This document shows positions 1-10,314 of a stretch of 64,000 bases of DNA, piece after piece. The stretch's first letter is position 1. Every line of letters starts with the position of its first letter. Made by a program: the position numbers and the translations under genes. The notes beneath the pieces were generated by a model. It had not been told where the DNA came from and made no database searches. It was given only the letters and a program-made list of their open reading frames with translations. This DNA is from Tillus elongatus (Eukaryota > Arthropoda > Insecta > Coleoptera > Cleridae), in contig OZ023263.1 of assembly GCA_964006375.1 (NCBI GenBank), positions 134,396,454 to 134,460,453 on the forward strand. The letters are read 5' to 3'.

Positions 1-22
1 ATATATATATATATATATAAGC

Positions 23-526
23 CTCAGTCTTTATCCAGCGGCCAAGGTGAAAACACTGCTAAACTTTAGTCTTGTGACAGTGAAGGTGATTAATAAACAT
101 CAGTGCAACAGGTAGACTGACTATATAAAACCTCAGTCTTTAGCCAACAGTCAAGGTGAAAACACTGCAAACTTTAGTCTTGTGACAATAAAGATGATTA
201 ATAAACATCAGTGCAGCAGGTAGACCGACTATATATAAAATCCTCAGTCTTTATCCAGCAGTCAAGGTGAAAACACTGCAAACTTTAGTCTTGTGACAAT
301 AAAGATGATTAATAAACATCAGTGCAGCAGGTAGACTGACTATATAAAACCCTCAGTCTTCATCTAACAGTCAAGGTGAAAACACTGCCACACTTTAGTC
401 TTGTGATAGTGAAGGTGATTAATAAACATCAGTGCAGCAGGTAGACTGGCTATATAAAGCCTCAGTCTTTAAGCAACAGGCGAGGCGAACACACTGTTAA
501 ACTTCTCGTGACAGTCGAGGCGAACA
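23..526 (+). repeat. Tandem array of five ~109-111 bp promoter-like units
   Basis: The landmark CTCAGTC recurs at 23, 132, 243, 352 and 461, giving a period of 109, 111, 109 and 109 bp. Each unit carries a CTATATAAA stretch, then CTCAGTCTTT, then a GGTGAA-AACACTG block, a CTTGTGACA block and AATAAACATCAGTG. The fifth unit is partial and merges into the 5' leader of the gene at 527: its GTGACAGT-GAGGCGAAC segment aligns with GTGACAGTGAAGGTGATT of the complete units. The array therefore looks like duplicated copies of this gene's own upstream region. The window starts inside an (AT)n tract (1-19), so the array may extend further left. Confidence 0.85.
451..466 (+). promoter_or_regulatory. TATA-like and TCAGT initiator-like motifs of the last array unit
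   Basis: TATATAAA lies at 451-458 and TCAGT, the arthropod initiator consensus, at 462-466. They are only about 13 bp from TATA to the initiator A, instead of the usual ~30 bp, so the pair cannot act together in the standard geometry. The same pair recurs in every complete unit of the upstream array. Position directly upstream of an ORF is suggestive only. Confidence 0.35.
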
Positions 527-892
527 ATGGCTTTCCAAATACTTGAAGACACAATGAAGTCCAACAAGAAGTTCAAAGTTGATAGACGCAGCGATTCTTT
601 TAAGCTGCAAGATATATCCGACGACGTCAACGATCCAGAGAAGTGGGTGAAAGACCGTATCAGAGATATAGTGACACATATATCACAAGATGTCAACCCC
701 GAAGACCAAGTAGGGTTCACGTTCAGCTCTGTAGGATTCGATAAGGGAGCTGCTCACATGTCATTCAGAAAAGCAAAGAATGTTGTTTTCGAAGACGTTT
801 GGGACCTGCTGGGTAAGATATATCAGAGTAAAGGACTTGGTTTCCACTGTAACACTTTTCGAATGACGATGACTCAAGTAAAACGTCGCTGA
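527..892 (+). CDS. Small intronless protein of unknown function, mobile-element or virus-like
   Basis: This is an open frame of 121 codons starting at an ATG just after the promoter-like repeat array. I see no signal peptide or membrane segment, and the protein is basic at its C end (VKRR). The central part has a pattern (VGFTFSS, then MSFRKAKN, then a helix VWDLLGKIYQS) that, from memory, resembles short proteins encoded next to DNA polymerase B genes in large eukaryotic DNA transposons and related virus-like elements. No such polymerase is visible here, so that link is inference. It has no introns and lies 0.6 kb upstream of an intronless metalloproteinase in the same orientation, so the two could be remnants of one captured unit. 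The alternative is a lineage-specific host gene. Function unknown. Confidence 0.5.
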   Translation: MAFQILEDTMKSNKKFKVDRRSDSFKLQDISDDVNDPEKWVKDRIRDIVTHISQDVNPEDQVGFTFSSVGFDKGAAHMSFRKAKNVVFEDVWDLLGKIYQSKGLGFHCNTFRMTMTQVKRR

Positions 893-1189
893 AATACAAT
901 CTCTTAACCCAGCATCATAGAGGGCCCACTTGTGTTACACCTCTAAACGTTTACATAATCTGTCATCGATGTGTTGTGGAAAATCTGCCTGAATACAGAA
1001 CAAAGTTTAAAAGAAGCTGATTTCATTGTATGATAATAAGTATCCAGTTATTATATCGCTTGTAATACAATAATCACGTTTGTTAGTTCTTTAGTATCAC
1101 ATGTTTTATATTACAATGTCACTTTTGTTAGTTTTATATAGTTTCTGTAGTTATTATATATTTATAGTCATGGGAACACTTGTAGCTGG

Positions 1190-1190
<1 letters not shown>

Positions 1191-1275
<85 letters not shown>
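1191..1275. repeat. (AT)n microsatellite
   Basis: About 85 bp of uninterrupted TA dinucleotides in the spacer between the small gene and the metalloproteinase. The YIYIYI reading frame across it is a repeat artefact. Confidence 0.95.
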
Positions 1276-1278
<3 letters not shown>

Positions 1279-1396
1279 ATCAAGAGACCACTTGTCCCCG
1301 AATAATTATATCTTATTATTAGAATAAAAACTTTATTGCATATGAGTTATTTATTTACTCTTTAGTAGTTAGTGCTACGCTCCCCTCACGACAAGG

Positions 1397-1430
1397 TATA
1401 AATATAGAGGCCATCTTATAAAGTGTCAGT
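1397..1430 (+). promoter_or_regulatory. TATA/initiator core promoter of the metalloproteinase gene
   Basis: TATAAATA at 1397-1404 is followed by TCAGT at 1426-1430. The initiator A is at 1428, 31 bp after the first T of the TATA box, which is the canonical arthropod spacing. The predicted leader is about 29 nt to the ATG at 1457. The same TATA plus CAGT layout is used by early genes of large insect DNA viruses, so it does not by itself separate a host from a viral origin. Confidence 0.75.
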
Positions 1431-1456
1431 CTAGTCTCTGACAGCGAACAAGCATC

Positions 1457-3018
1457 ATGTTTAAGCTACTGTTTGTTGTGTGTCTTTTGTCTTGTTATGA
1501 GGCACAAACTGAAATATCTCAAATAAGTGCTGAAGACAGGAAATTTGCTTTAAATTGCCTAATTAAATATGGATATTTGTCTTTAAATGATGCTGATAGT
1601 CCAATTGTAGAAAAACATTCAGAAGAAGAAGTTATAGCTGCACTGCAACAGTTTCAGTTCACTTATAACCTGGCAGAGAGTGAGCATCTGACTCAAGATT
1701 CTTTAAAGTTGATGAAACGTAAAAGATGTGGTATGCAAGATATGCTCCAACAACTGAATACAGCTAAAAACAAGTGGAATAAAAGGTATTTACAATGGTA
1801 TACACATACTAAAGATGCCCGGATAATAAAAATTATAAGAGAGGCGTTTTCCAACTGTGAAAAGTACACTGATCCATATTTCACTAGAACATTAAATGCC
1901 AGGCTGATGTTATAGTGTTTGAATCTAACACACACAGTTTTCTTTTATCCAACACACCATGTTACAGCCCTTTAAATGGTACAGTTTTAGGCCATGCATA
2001 CACACCTACAGGAGATGATAGACCTCGTGAGATACATATAAGTTCTAATATAGAGTGGTCGTTAGAAACCACCCAACGACCTACAGATGATAAAACCAGT
2101 TTACTGCAAACTATGACGCATGAAATTGGTCATGCCTTAGGATTGCAGCACACCAACGATGTAAACTCTATAATGTTTCCTTTCGTTACTGATAAGTTAG
2201 AACTTGAAACCAGAGATATAGGCCGTATACAGGATTTGTATGGACCACCACTAAGTACCAGCAAACCTACAACCGCTGCAACACAAACATCTAAAGTTAC
2301 CAAAACGACAATTATAAATTCAGTTACGCAGGAAGCAACCGTTACCAGACCAACAAATAAAAATTCAGACGAACCCGACTTGTGTCAATATATAAATAGA
2401 ATAAATACGTTCCTAATTATAAATCATAAATTGTATGTGTTTTATATGAAATGGGTATGGATTATACCTTTAAACAATATGAAAGCACCGTATGAAGCTT
2501 CAAAGTTAATCACTGATTGGATACCTGCTTTGGGTTACAACCTGGTAAAAGTGGATGCTATTTATCAAAAACCAAATCGTGATATTATTGTATTTATTGA
2601 TGGCAGCGTATTTTTGGTTGGATATCCAAGTTTTCACCTTCGTTATCATAATACATTTAAGAATATGGGGCTTAAAAGTATTAAAAAACTAAATACTGCT
2701 CTCAACACCTATGCGGGTCAAACCATTCTATTTCACGATGACAACATGTATCAGATAGTAAACGATAATGCAGTTAGGTTTTCAATTTTACAAGCTGGGT
2801 TTACAGCAGACCTCTACCCGGACATTCCATCAAAAATCGAAAGTGTTTTTCGCTACACCAATGGTATGTTGTACTTTTTCCGTAAGAAACGATATTTTGA
2901 ATTTAACGAATTCATCAACATATTAAACAAGGTGGGACCTTTTGACCCCACTATATTTGGTATACAATGCCCAGGTGAAACTGTGTTTGAACAACTGCGA
3001 AAATTTTGGAGAAACTAA
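1457..3018 (+). CDS. Matrix metalloproteinase (pro-, catalytic and hemopexin domains), one frameshift
   Basis: Secreted zinc endopeptidase of the matrixin family. The first frame (1457-1915, 152 codons) has a signal peptide (start MFKLLFVVCLLSCYEAQ), a propeptide and the cysteine switch RCGMQD near residue 90, then the start of the catalytic domain. The second frame (about 1897-3018) continues with ADVIVFES, the zinc-binding HEIGHALGLQH and the Met-turn SIMFP, then a Thr-rich linker and a hemopexin-like C-terminal domain. The two frames meet at about 1897-1903, so one indel interrupts an otherwise open ~520-codon gene. This may be a real lesion, an assembly error or, less likely, ribosomal frameshifting. 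The gene is intronless and compact, unlike typical insect MMPs, which suggests a retrocopy or virus-borne gene; several insect DNA viruses encode MMPs. A TATA/initiator precedes it and AATAAA follows the stop. Confidence 0.85.
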
Positions 3019-3101
3019 CAACTTTCAAAGATATCCTAGATGAAGACTATGAAGATTATTTGTAACTTTAATATATTTAGTAAAATGTGTGACATATTGT
3101 T

Positions 3102-3107
3102 AATAAA
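3102..3107 (+). terminator. Poly(A) signal of the metalloproteinase gene
   Basis: AATAAA 84 bp after the stop codon at 3018, followed by a T/G-rich stretch. This supports a short, self-contained transcription unit. Confidence 0.6.
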
Positions 3108-3262
3108 TATTTGAAAAATAGTGCCTCTTGTTTTCATTGTTTACCTACATCATCTAAACCCTGTCTCCTCTACATCCAAGTTTACGTCATATGGCTGCTT
3201 ATCTTAAGCATATACCTTACACGGCCAATACGCCAATCCTAAAAATACATTATTATTGACTC

Positions 3263-3548
3263 CTCTAACACGCAAAGGTTTAAAGTTAGTACAGGTTACA
3301 TTTAATAAAGCTAGCATGTATGTGGTACTAAAGTCGATATACGAACTGAAAGGTAGTAAGCATTAGTTGTACTTGAAAATGCATTATAGACTGCCAGGTA
3401 AAATTTTAAAACCGGCAATAGTTACACGCAATAAGTTAGCAAGACTGCTCTAACACGCAGGTTTTAAATTTAGTACAGGTTACATTTAATAAAGCCAGCA
3501 TGTATGTGGTAGTAAAGTCGATATACGAAAGGTAATAAGCATTAGTTA
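3263..3548. repeat. Tandem duplication, period 185 bp
   Basis: A block starting CTCTAACACGC and containing TTAGTACAGGTTACATTTAA and AAGTCGATATACGAA occurs at 3263 and again at 3448 with scattered differences. No coding sequence is seen in the spacer 3119-4440, which otherwise holds AT-rich DNA and the long (AT)n tract. Confidence 0.75.
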
Positions 3549-3931
3549 TAGCTGACAAATCTCTTTGGTACACTAGAAAGTTAAGGTGGGTTAAAATTTC
3601 GCGGATAAGATGGTGTGATGGGCCGAAAATAATATTTGAAGTGCTTAGGTTTGTGATAAATTTAAATATTTAAACAACCTTTAGTGAGGTTAGAGATGGT
3701 AAAGCTGTTAATAACTGCTTTAGATTGTAATGGTAGAGATGTTATGGTATATAAAATTGTAATCTAGGTATTAACAGCTAAAGCTATTCTTTATAAGTAA
3801 TAAATTCTCTAAGACACAAGTGAGTCTTTAGATAATATACGCAACCGATGCTAAATTACTTAGATATTAGAAAATTTTGATCTAAAATTATCTAATAGAG
3901 AGGTATCGGGTTTGCAATCACATATTTGGGC

Positions 3932-4110
<179 letters not shown>

Positions 4111-4441
4111 ATTTAAATATTAAGTGATAGCCGCTAAAGTAATAATTTATATTGAAATAATTTAGTATCTGTCATATTCACTATTAGGTGTATTGTTTGT
4201 GAGTCATTAATGTAGCATCCGTTTGGCAGCCATTTTAGTTATCATCCGTCTTCATATTCCTGAAACTTCCAATGTGTTGTTAAAAAATAAAAACATATCT
4301 TAAAATTATGTTAGTATGATGGTTTAGTTAGAACGTCAGTATGATCATGCGTGTCCTGTAAAAAATATTAAACACATCAGCAACTGAAATACCTTTAAAA
4401 CAAAACTAAAATCAATTTAAACAATGAAAACATATACCTAC

Positions 4442-4789
4442 CTGTTTGAACACTCGGTGTCTTCTTTATCCATTTAACTGTTTTCTTATACGGGGGTCTT
4501 CAGGATCCAACTTAGGGTAAAAAGTATCTCTTTGGCGTTCTGCAGTTCATGGTGATGTCGTTGGCTACCGCATAAAATATAAGTTCATACGCCATCTCGC
4601 TCTTGAAACTCCTCAAGTTTCCTTGAAATCGGTTCGCTAATGTTTACCATTTAGTCCTTAATATCATTATCTTGGTCCATGCAGCATCCTTGTTGAAATA
4701 TACACAAGTTCGGTACATGTATATTTCCAATGGGGGCTTTGGTCTTCTTGATGTGCTTCGCGGACATCCACCATCACCTATTATGAAAT
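4442..4789 (-). pseudogene. Degenerate exon-like sequence, unidentified
   Basis: Read on the minus strand, this block begins after an acceptor-like CATAATAG at about 4790 and ends at a donor-like CAG|GTAGGT at 4442/4441. Between them, runs of protein-like reading alternate among frames, for example an early stretch SAKHIKKTKAPIGN and a late one FYPKLDPEDPRIRKQLNG, broken by stops and shifts. I do not recognise the protein. It may be a decayed exon of a host gene disrupted by the insertions on its right, or chance. Confidence 0.25.
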
Positions 4790-4860
4790 ATTTTAATTAA
4801 TAGTTTATAAAATTACGTTGATTAAGTTACATGGGTTACACTATAGATTTTTTACTTTAT

Positions 4861-5076
4861 TGTAGTGTATGAATCCTTGTAGTTTAGCAGCCTTGGTCGG
4901 TAAGCAGTGATATTATAACTGTCAATCATACTGTGCTGACTTTTTATGTGAACTGTCATATTAACAGGCTGTAATATAGATATTTACATATTGATACGCA
5001 ATGTAACTTGTAGTAACGAGTGCTTAGAATATATAGAATTACAAGTGTTCACTCTCTCAAGGTCGGCTACACTTCA
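4861..5076 (+). repeat. 5' LTR of a gypsy-type retrotransposon (216 bp)
   Basis: It starts TGTAGTGTATG and ends GGCTACACTTCA, so the ends are TG...CA with a short imperfect inverted repeat (TGTAGTGTA against TGAAGTGTA). It ends one base before a primer-binding site and is followed by gag. No 3' LTR is present in the window because the element is interrupted and truncated near 10.25 kb. Confidence 0.75.
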
Positions 5077-5077
5077 T

Positions 5078-5095
5078 TGGCGACGAGGATGGGAT
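5078..5095 (+). other. Primer-binding site of the gypsy-type element
   Basis: TGGCGACGAGGATGGGAT directly follows the LTR end with a one-base gap. TGGCGA-type sites are the usual minus-strand primer sites of arthropod gypsy elements. I did not assign the tRNA. Confidence 0.7.
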
Positions 5096-5163
5096 TGTTC
5101 TCTTGCTGAGATCCCTGAGTTACATATATTAGTGTTAATACAAAGTGTGTGTTCGTGAGAGTG

Positions 5164-6966
5164 ATGGCAGGAATCATAGGCAGTTTGGGCGAATTCAACC
5201 CCAACAAACCATCTGCTTGGGATATTTAAGCAGAGCGGGTGAAGTTTTACATGGAGGCCAACAACATTAACGAAGACGATCGGCAACGTGCAGTTTTTCT
5301 CAGTATTTGTGGAGAAGCAACGTACGAAATTGTAAGATCTCTAGTGTCCCCAGAAAGTCCGGCAGACAAGACCCTAGAAGAAATTATGTGCTTACTGAAG
5401 AAGCACTTCACACCCAAAAAATCAGAGATTGTGCAGAGATTCATGTTACACAAGCGAGATCAGAAGGTCGGTGAGTCGATTGCATGCTACATTGCCGAGC
5501 TTCGTAGATTAGCTGAATATTGCAATTTTGGCACGACGTTAGAAACTATGCTTAGAGATCGCTTAGTTTGTGGCATTAGAGACGAAAGTATTCAGAAACG
5601 GTTGCTCGCAGAATCTGATCTAACCTTCAATTCAGCGAAGAAAATCGCTTTAGCATGTGAAACGGCGGCAAACCAGACCATGGGGCTGCGGCACGGAAAC
5701 GGAAATGTCATAGACAATGACAATGTTGCCAACATCAAATCACAAGACAGAAGAATGTCAACTCAGACAGAATCGCGTTCCGAAGAACAGAATAAATTCA
5801 CAAAACCGTGTTTTCGCTGCGGAGGACAACATTTGTCAAATAATTGTGCGTTTGTTAATCAGGAATGCCGTTTTTGTAAGAAAATTGGTCACATCAAGCG
5901 TGTGTGTTTGTCCAAAAAGCGGAAAAACGCGCGTCGCGTGAAGCAAGTGCAAAATAACGAAGACAACATTTCGATCGACAATATCTTCACACTGAACAGT
6001 TCAGTGAAGAAAGTGTGCACCTCAGTGACTGTCAAACTCAATGACATTTCGTGCAAAATGGAAATAGATTCCGGTGCGGGCGTGTCGATAATTTCTCTGC
6101 GCGTTTTCGACAAATTATGGCCTCAAAATAAACCTCACTTGAACAAATCTGACAAGATACTGAGGGACTACCAAGCCAACAAAATTAGCATTGCAGGCAC
6201 ATGTCACGTGGACGTGGAATACAGCCAATTCAAAGGTTTACTGCCGATAACCGTATCAAACGTTACGTCAAGCAGTCTTATAGGGAGAGAATGGTTCGAG
6301 CCACTGGAAATTCAAAACACTGGTGTATTGTCTGTGTCAGCGCTAAACGCAGAACCGCAGCTACAGAAATTATTACACGAGTTCAGTGACATTTTCAAAG
6401 AGCTAGGGGCGTACAAAGAACCTTCGGTGCGGCTACCTTTGAACCAGGACGTAACGCATATCTTGCTAAAATGCAGAAAAGTTCCGTTCGCCTTACGCCC
6501 CAAGGTAGATGCAGAGCTAGAAAGGTTGCAAAATCAAGGTATTCTAGAACCTTGCGCACACCCAGTGTGGTCGACACCTATCGTACCAGTCGTCAAATGA
6601 AATGGTGAGTTGATATGCGGCGATTATAAACTCAACAAAGTTTTGAGCCCAGCCTTCTGTAAATCAATTACTGGTATCACTTGGGCAAGGGAAAACTGTT
6701 ACCAAACTAGATCTTTCCCAGGCTTATCAACAGCTCAAGGTAGATGATTTTTCAGCAGATGCTCAGACTGTCATCACGCAGAAAGGTGCATTTCGTGTGC
6801 GAAGATTGCAGTTTGGAGTCAGTGTCGCTCCTCAGATTTTCCAGAAGTTCATCTACAGCCGTCTCAGTGGTATCGATGGAGTCTGTGCATATTTCGACGA
6901 TGTGGTTATAGCGGCAGAAGATTTAACCCAGTTAACTGACAGACTGGGGGAAGTTTTCAGTAGACA
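5164..6966 (+). pseudogene. Gypsy-type retrotransposon Gag-protease-RT, interrupted
   Basis: Retrotransposon polyprotein: capsid and nucleocapsid, aspartic protease and start of reverse transcriptase. The likely gag ATG is at 5164 (MAGIIGSLGEFNPNKPSAWD), but a TAA at 5227-5229 cuts it, leaving an open frame 5239-6600. In that frame are a Gag capsid region, two zinc knuckles (CFRCGGQHLSNNC and CRFCKKIGHIKRVC), the protease motif EIDSGAGVSI, and the RT entry region with VWSTPIVPVV. A TGA at 6598 and a frameshift near 6690 follow. RT then continues to 6966 with KLDLSQAYQQL, LQFGVSVAP and the catalytic box AYFDDVV. At about 6966 the frame is broken by an inserted LINE and resumes at 9988. With at least two stops, one shift and an insertion, this copy is dead. 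Confidence 0.9.
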
Positions 6967-9900
6967 ATAGGCATGGATGCAAAATGATAATGTTTTGTAT
7001 CCCCCTACTATGTCGAAAAGGATAACTATTGGACAATTGATAGTTCCTATATTAATCTTATTTTTAAAGGGGTAGACATTGATCCAATTCAATCCATAGC
7101 AGGTGGTAGTGGAATAAGTCAGTTTCCCTTATAAACAAAAATGATTATGGCTCCTCCTTGTACAAAATATTCCGGAGGCAAAATACCCCTCAATTCGGAT
7201 CTCCAGGAGAGGGGTGTACAGGGGGCGCCAACATCAAGATTTAACATATCCTTTTCGAATATATGTAGCCCTAATTCTAACCTGAACTCCGTCCACCATT
7301 TCCTCTAGGCTAACAGGCCCCAACTCCTCTTCCTCACCGAAACCCAAATCAGTACCAAAACAGCCACTAATCACCTTAATTTCCCGGGGTATGAGCTCCT
7401 TACTTCCTTTAGATTGCATGGAGGCGTGTGCGCATACGTCCGTAGCAAACTACCCTGCACCAGACTCCCCAATTTAGAAGCTGGAAGAAAAGACCTACTA
7501 TGGATAAAACTCTCTCTCAGGGCTGCAACTAAATTCATCTGTTGCATTTACCGGTCACCTTCTGACAACAACTTTGTCCAGCTCTTTGACTACCTTTCTG
7601 AAAAAACCGACCATCTGATTTCTGAATATCCTTCCTCCGAGGTCACTATTCTTGGTGACTTCAATGTCCATAATAAGGAATGGCTAGGATCCTCAAAAAC
7701 CGATCCACAAGGAAGAGCAGCGGAGGCCTTTGCAGTCAGCAATTCTTTAGCCAATATGGTTCAGCAACCTACTTACTTTCCTCGCATCCCAACACACAGC
7801 TCAAATCCCTTGGATCTCCTTCTTACTACAAAACCTGACTGCTATAAGATATCAGTCACCGCCCCCTTGGTCGCTCAGACCACGGCATGGTCACTGCTTC
7901 CTGCGCAATGCAACCCGAGGTCACACAGTCATCACACCCACGTATCGTTTGGCACTACAACTCCGCAAACTGGGACGAAATGCAGGATTACTTTTCCTCA
8001 TTTCCATGGGCGTCTGTCTGCTTCTCTCATCCTGACGCCTCTGATATCTCACAAAACGTCACCGAAATTATCCAAGCTGGCATGGAATTATTTATTCCAC
8101 GTACACAGAAAACCACTTCAGCCACTCAAAAGCCCTGGTTCTCTAAATACTGTGACAAGGCCAGACTTGAAAAGATCAAAGCTCACAAAAACGCTTCTAC
8201 ACAATCCCAGTCAAGAAAATCGTCAAGCATTTAACGACGCAAGAAACCGCTATGTCCGCATTCTTTCTGAGGCCAAAAACTCGTTTAATAACCACATCAA
8301 AAACAAAGTCCTCTCAAGCTCCAACGGCAGCAAACCCTTCTGGACTCTTGCTAAATCTATTGGGAATAATTTCTGCAAAAGCACGTTCCCACCTCTTGTC
8401 TCAGGGGATCAAATTGTTTCTACCGCCCTGGGCAAGGCTGAACTTTTTGCTTCGTTGTTCGCCGGCAATTCTACTCTCAACCCACCTCCAAATGTTCAAC
8501 CACAAACAGATGCTTCTCTTAATACCAGGAAAGCCTCTGGCCTTGACGAGATCCCAGCAATTATTCTCAAAAAATGCGCACCAGAACTTGCTCCTGTCCT
8601 GACTCGTCTGTTTCAGATATCAGATATTCAGATAAAGGCATATTCCCCAGCAACTGGAAAACTGCTCGAGTACAACCCACCCCCAAGAAAGGATCCAAAG
8701 CGCTTCCTAGCAACTACAGGCCTATTTTTCTCATTTCAATCGTCTCTAAAGTGATGGAAAAGTATATAAACACCGAATTACTAAAATTTCTTGAAAAACA
8801 CAGTCTAATTCACGACAGGCAGTATGGATTCCGTCAGCGCAGATCAACTGCTGACCTCCTTTCCTTTGTCACCCATTCTTGGAACAAGTCTATGGAACTA
8901 CACGGTGAATCTCAGATTGTTGCTCTAGACATATCCAAAGCATTCGACCAGGTCTCGCACGCAGCGCTGGAGCATTTCTGTTGTTGTGGATGGTCATACC
9001 TCTAAACTGTATCCAATTAATGCAGGAGTTCCTCAAGGTTCAACTCTAGCCCCTACTCTGTTTCTTCTCCACATCAATGACCTCCTCTCTAGCACCCTCC
9101 ACTCAAATATACAATATTCTAAGCCTGTCTCTTTAGCACAATTAGATGAGGATCGCAGACTCATGGAGGGTTCTGTCTCCGTGGATCTCCAAAAAATATT
9201 AGACTGGGGAAGTAGAAATCTTGTACAATTCAACCCCACCAAATCTCAGTCTTGCTTTCTTTCTCATAAGAGATACACCAACCCTAGACCCATCACAATG
9301 AACAACCAAGTTATTCAAAGTAATAAGTTCTTTTCTCTTGTTTGCATTTCTGTGGATCGAAATCTTAATTGGCACCAACATCACATCAATTGCAGAAGCG
9401 GCTGCTAAGAAATTAGGTTTCCTTTTCCGGGTTCGCAAATACTTTTCACCAGCTAATCTCTATACCTTATGTACTTCACAAATAAGGCCAAACCTCGAAT
9501 ACTGCTCCCACATCTGGGGTGCAGCTGCCGCTTCTACACTCGCTATCCTGGACTCAATTCAAAAGAGAGCTATACGTCTCATCGGTGACCCTACCCTCAC
9601 CCAAAGCTGCCATCTCTTGCCCACCGACGTGCCGTTGGTGACCTCTCTCTCTTTTATAGATATCTGCACGGGCACTGCTCAGAGGAGCTTTCCTCCATAG
9701 TTCCCCCACCTGCTGTCCCCAACAGATCTACCAGGGGAATAGAGCGAATGCACCCTTTTACTGTCCAGGTCACCAGACATAGAACATCTTGTTATGCCCG
9801 CTCTTTTGTCCCGAGGACTTCCAAGTTGTGGAATTCCTTGCCGGCACATGTTTTTCCTTCTCCTCCGAACCTCCAAACCTTCAAGTCCAGAATTAACAAG

Positions 9901-9987
9901 TTGCCTCTTTCCTCCTTGTAAACACCCACGGTACGATAGTATTTACGCTGTAAGCTCTCGTGGTGTGTTGTTAAAAAAAAGATTTTT
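6967..9987 (+). mobile_element. Jockey/CR1-like non-LTR retrotransposon, copy A, nested in gypsy RT
   Basis: The insertion splits the gypsy RT between ...GEVFSR (6964) and the sequence leading to LRKDKCTFG (9993). Its 3' end matches copy B at 54-56.5 kb closely (shared GCTGTAAGC, TCGTGGTGTGTTGTT, then an A-rich tail), which sets the right border at about 9980-9987. The first ~270 bp (6967-7233) precede the endonuclease and have no recognisable coding content; I take them as the 5' part of the element by position only. A clear target duplication was not found. Confidence 0.8.
7260..9930 (+). pseudogene. LINE ORF2 (AP endonuclease and reverse transcriptase), copy A, broken
   Basis: The endonuclease occupies about 7300-8000: LTETQIS, an HGGVCAYVRS segment, ICCIYRSPSD and the catalytic strand EVTILGDFNVHN. 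Its SDH end was shifted out of frame near 7865, where copy B keeps CSDHGMV. RT follows at 8250-9940 in several frames: YRPIFLISIVSKVMEKY, motif A (LDISKAFDQV) and motif B (INAGVPQGSTLAPT). Compared with copy B, two deletions are visible: about 80 bp near 8970 between motifs A and B, and about 35 bp near 9090 that removes the YADD catalytic box. There are also several frameshifts. The copy cannot encode an active RT. Confidence 0.85.
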
Positions 9988-10255
9988 AGAGGATGCGACT
10001 GCGTAAAGATAAATGTACTTTTGGAGTCAAGTCGGTGAATTTCCTAGGTTTCAAAGTGGATGCAAATGGCATTCATCCGACATCAGAGAAGGTCAACGCT
10101 ATTCAAAATGCCCCCAGCCCACAAAATAAGCAAGAGTTGCAAGCGTTCCTGGGACTTTTGAAATTTTACCATGTTTTCTTGAAAGATAAAGCGACCGTAG
10201 GCGAGCCCTTACAAAGGCGGTTACATAACAATGTCAAATGGCATTGGACAAACTT
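9988..10255 (+). pseudogene. Gypsy-type RT continuation (thumb and RNase H entry)
   Basis: After the LINE the gypsy frame resumes with RLRKDKCTFGVKSVNFLG, the standard sequence just downstream of the RT catalytic box. It runs on through LGLLKFYHVFLKDKATVGEPL to VKWHW. A small indel near 9990 leaves the two halves out of phase. Similarity to gypsy pol stops at about 10255, where sequence belonging to the minus-strand MULE region begins. RNase H, integrase and the 3' LTR are missing. Confidence 0.85.
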
Positions 10256-10314
10256 TGCGTTCTGTGTAACACATCTATTTTTAGGTAACTTCAGCAAAGT
10301 TTCCTTGGTCACAC

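Noticed and set aside
1101..1322. ORFs rich in YIYIYI over (AT)n tracts here and at 3912-4127, 48966-49256, 49723-49908 and 57962-58224
   Set aside because: Pure dinucleotide repeats are open in two frames by nature; no other coding sign.
6853..7092. Minus-strand ORF across the gypsy/LINE junction
   Set aside because: Crosses an insertion border and is antisense to RT; no motif.
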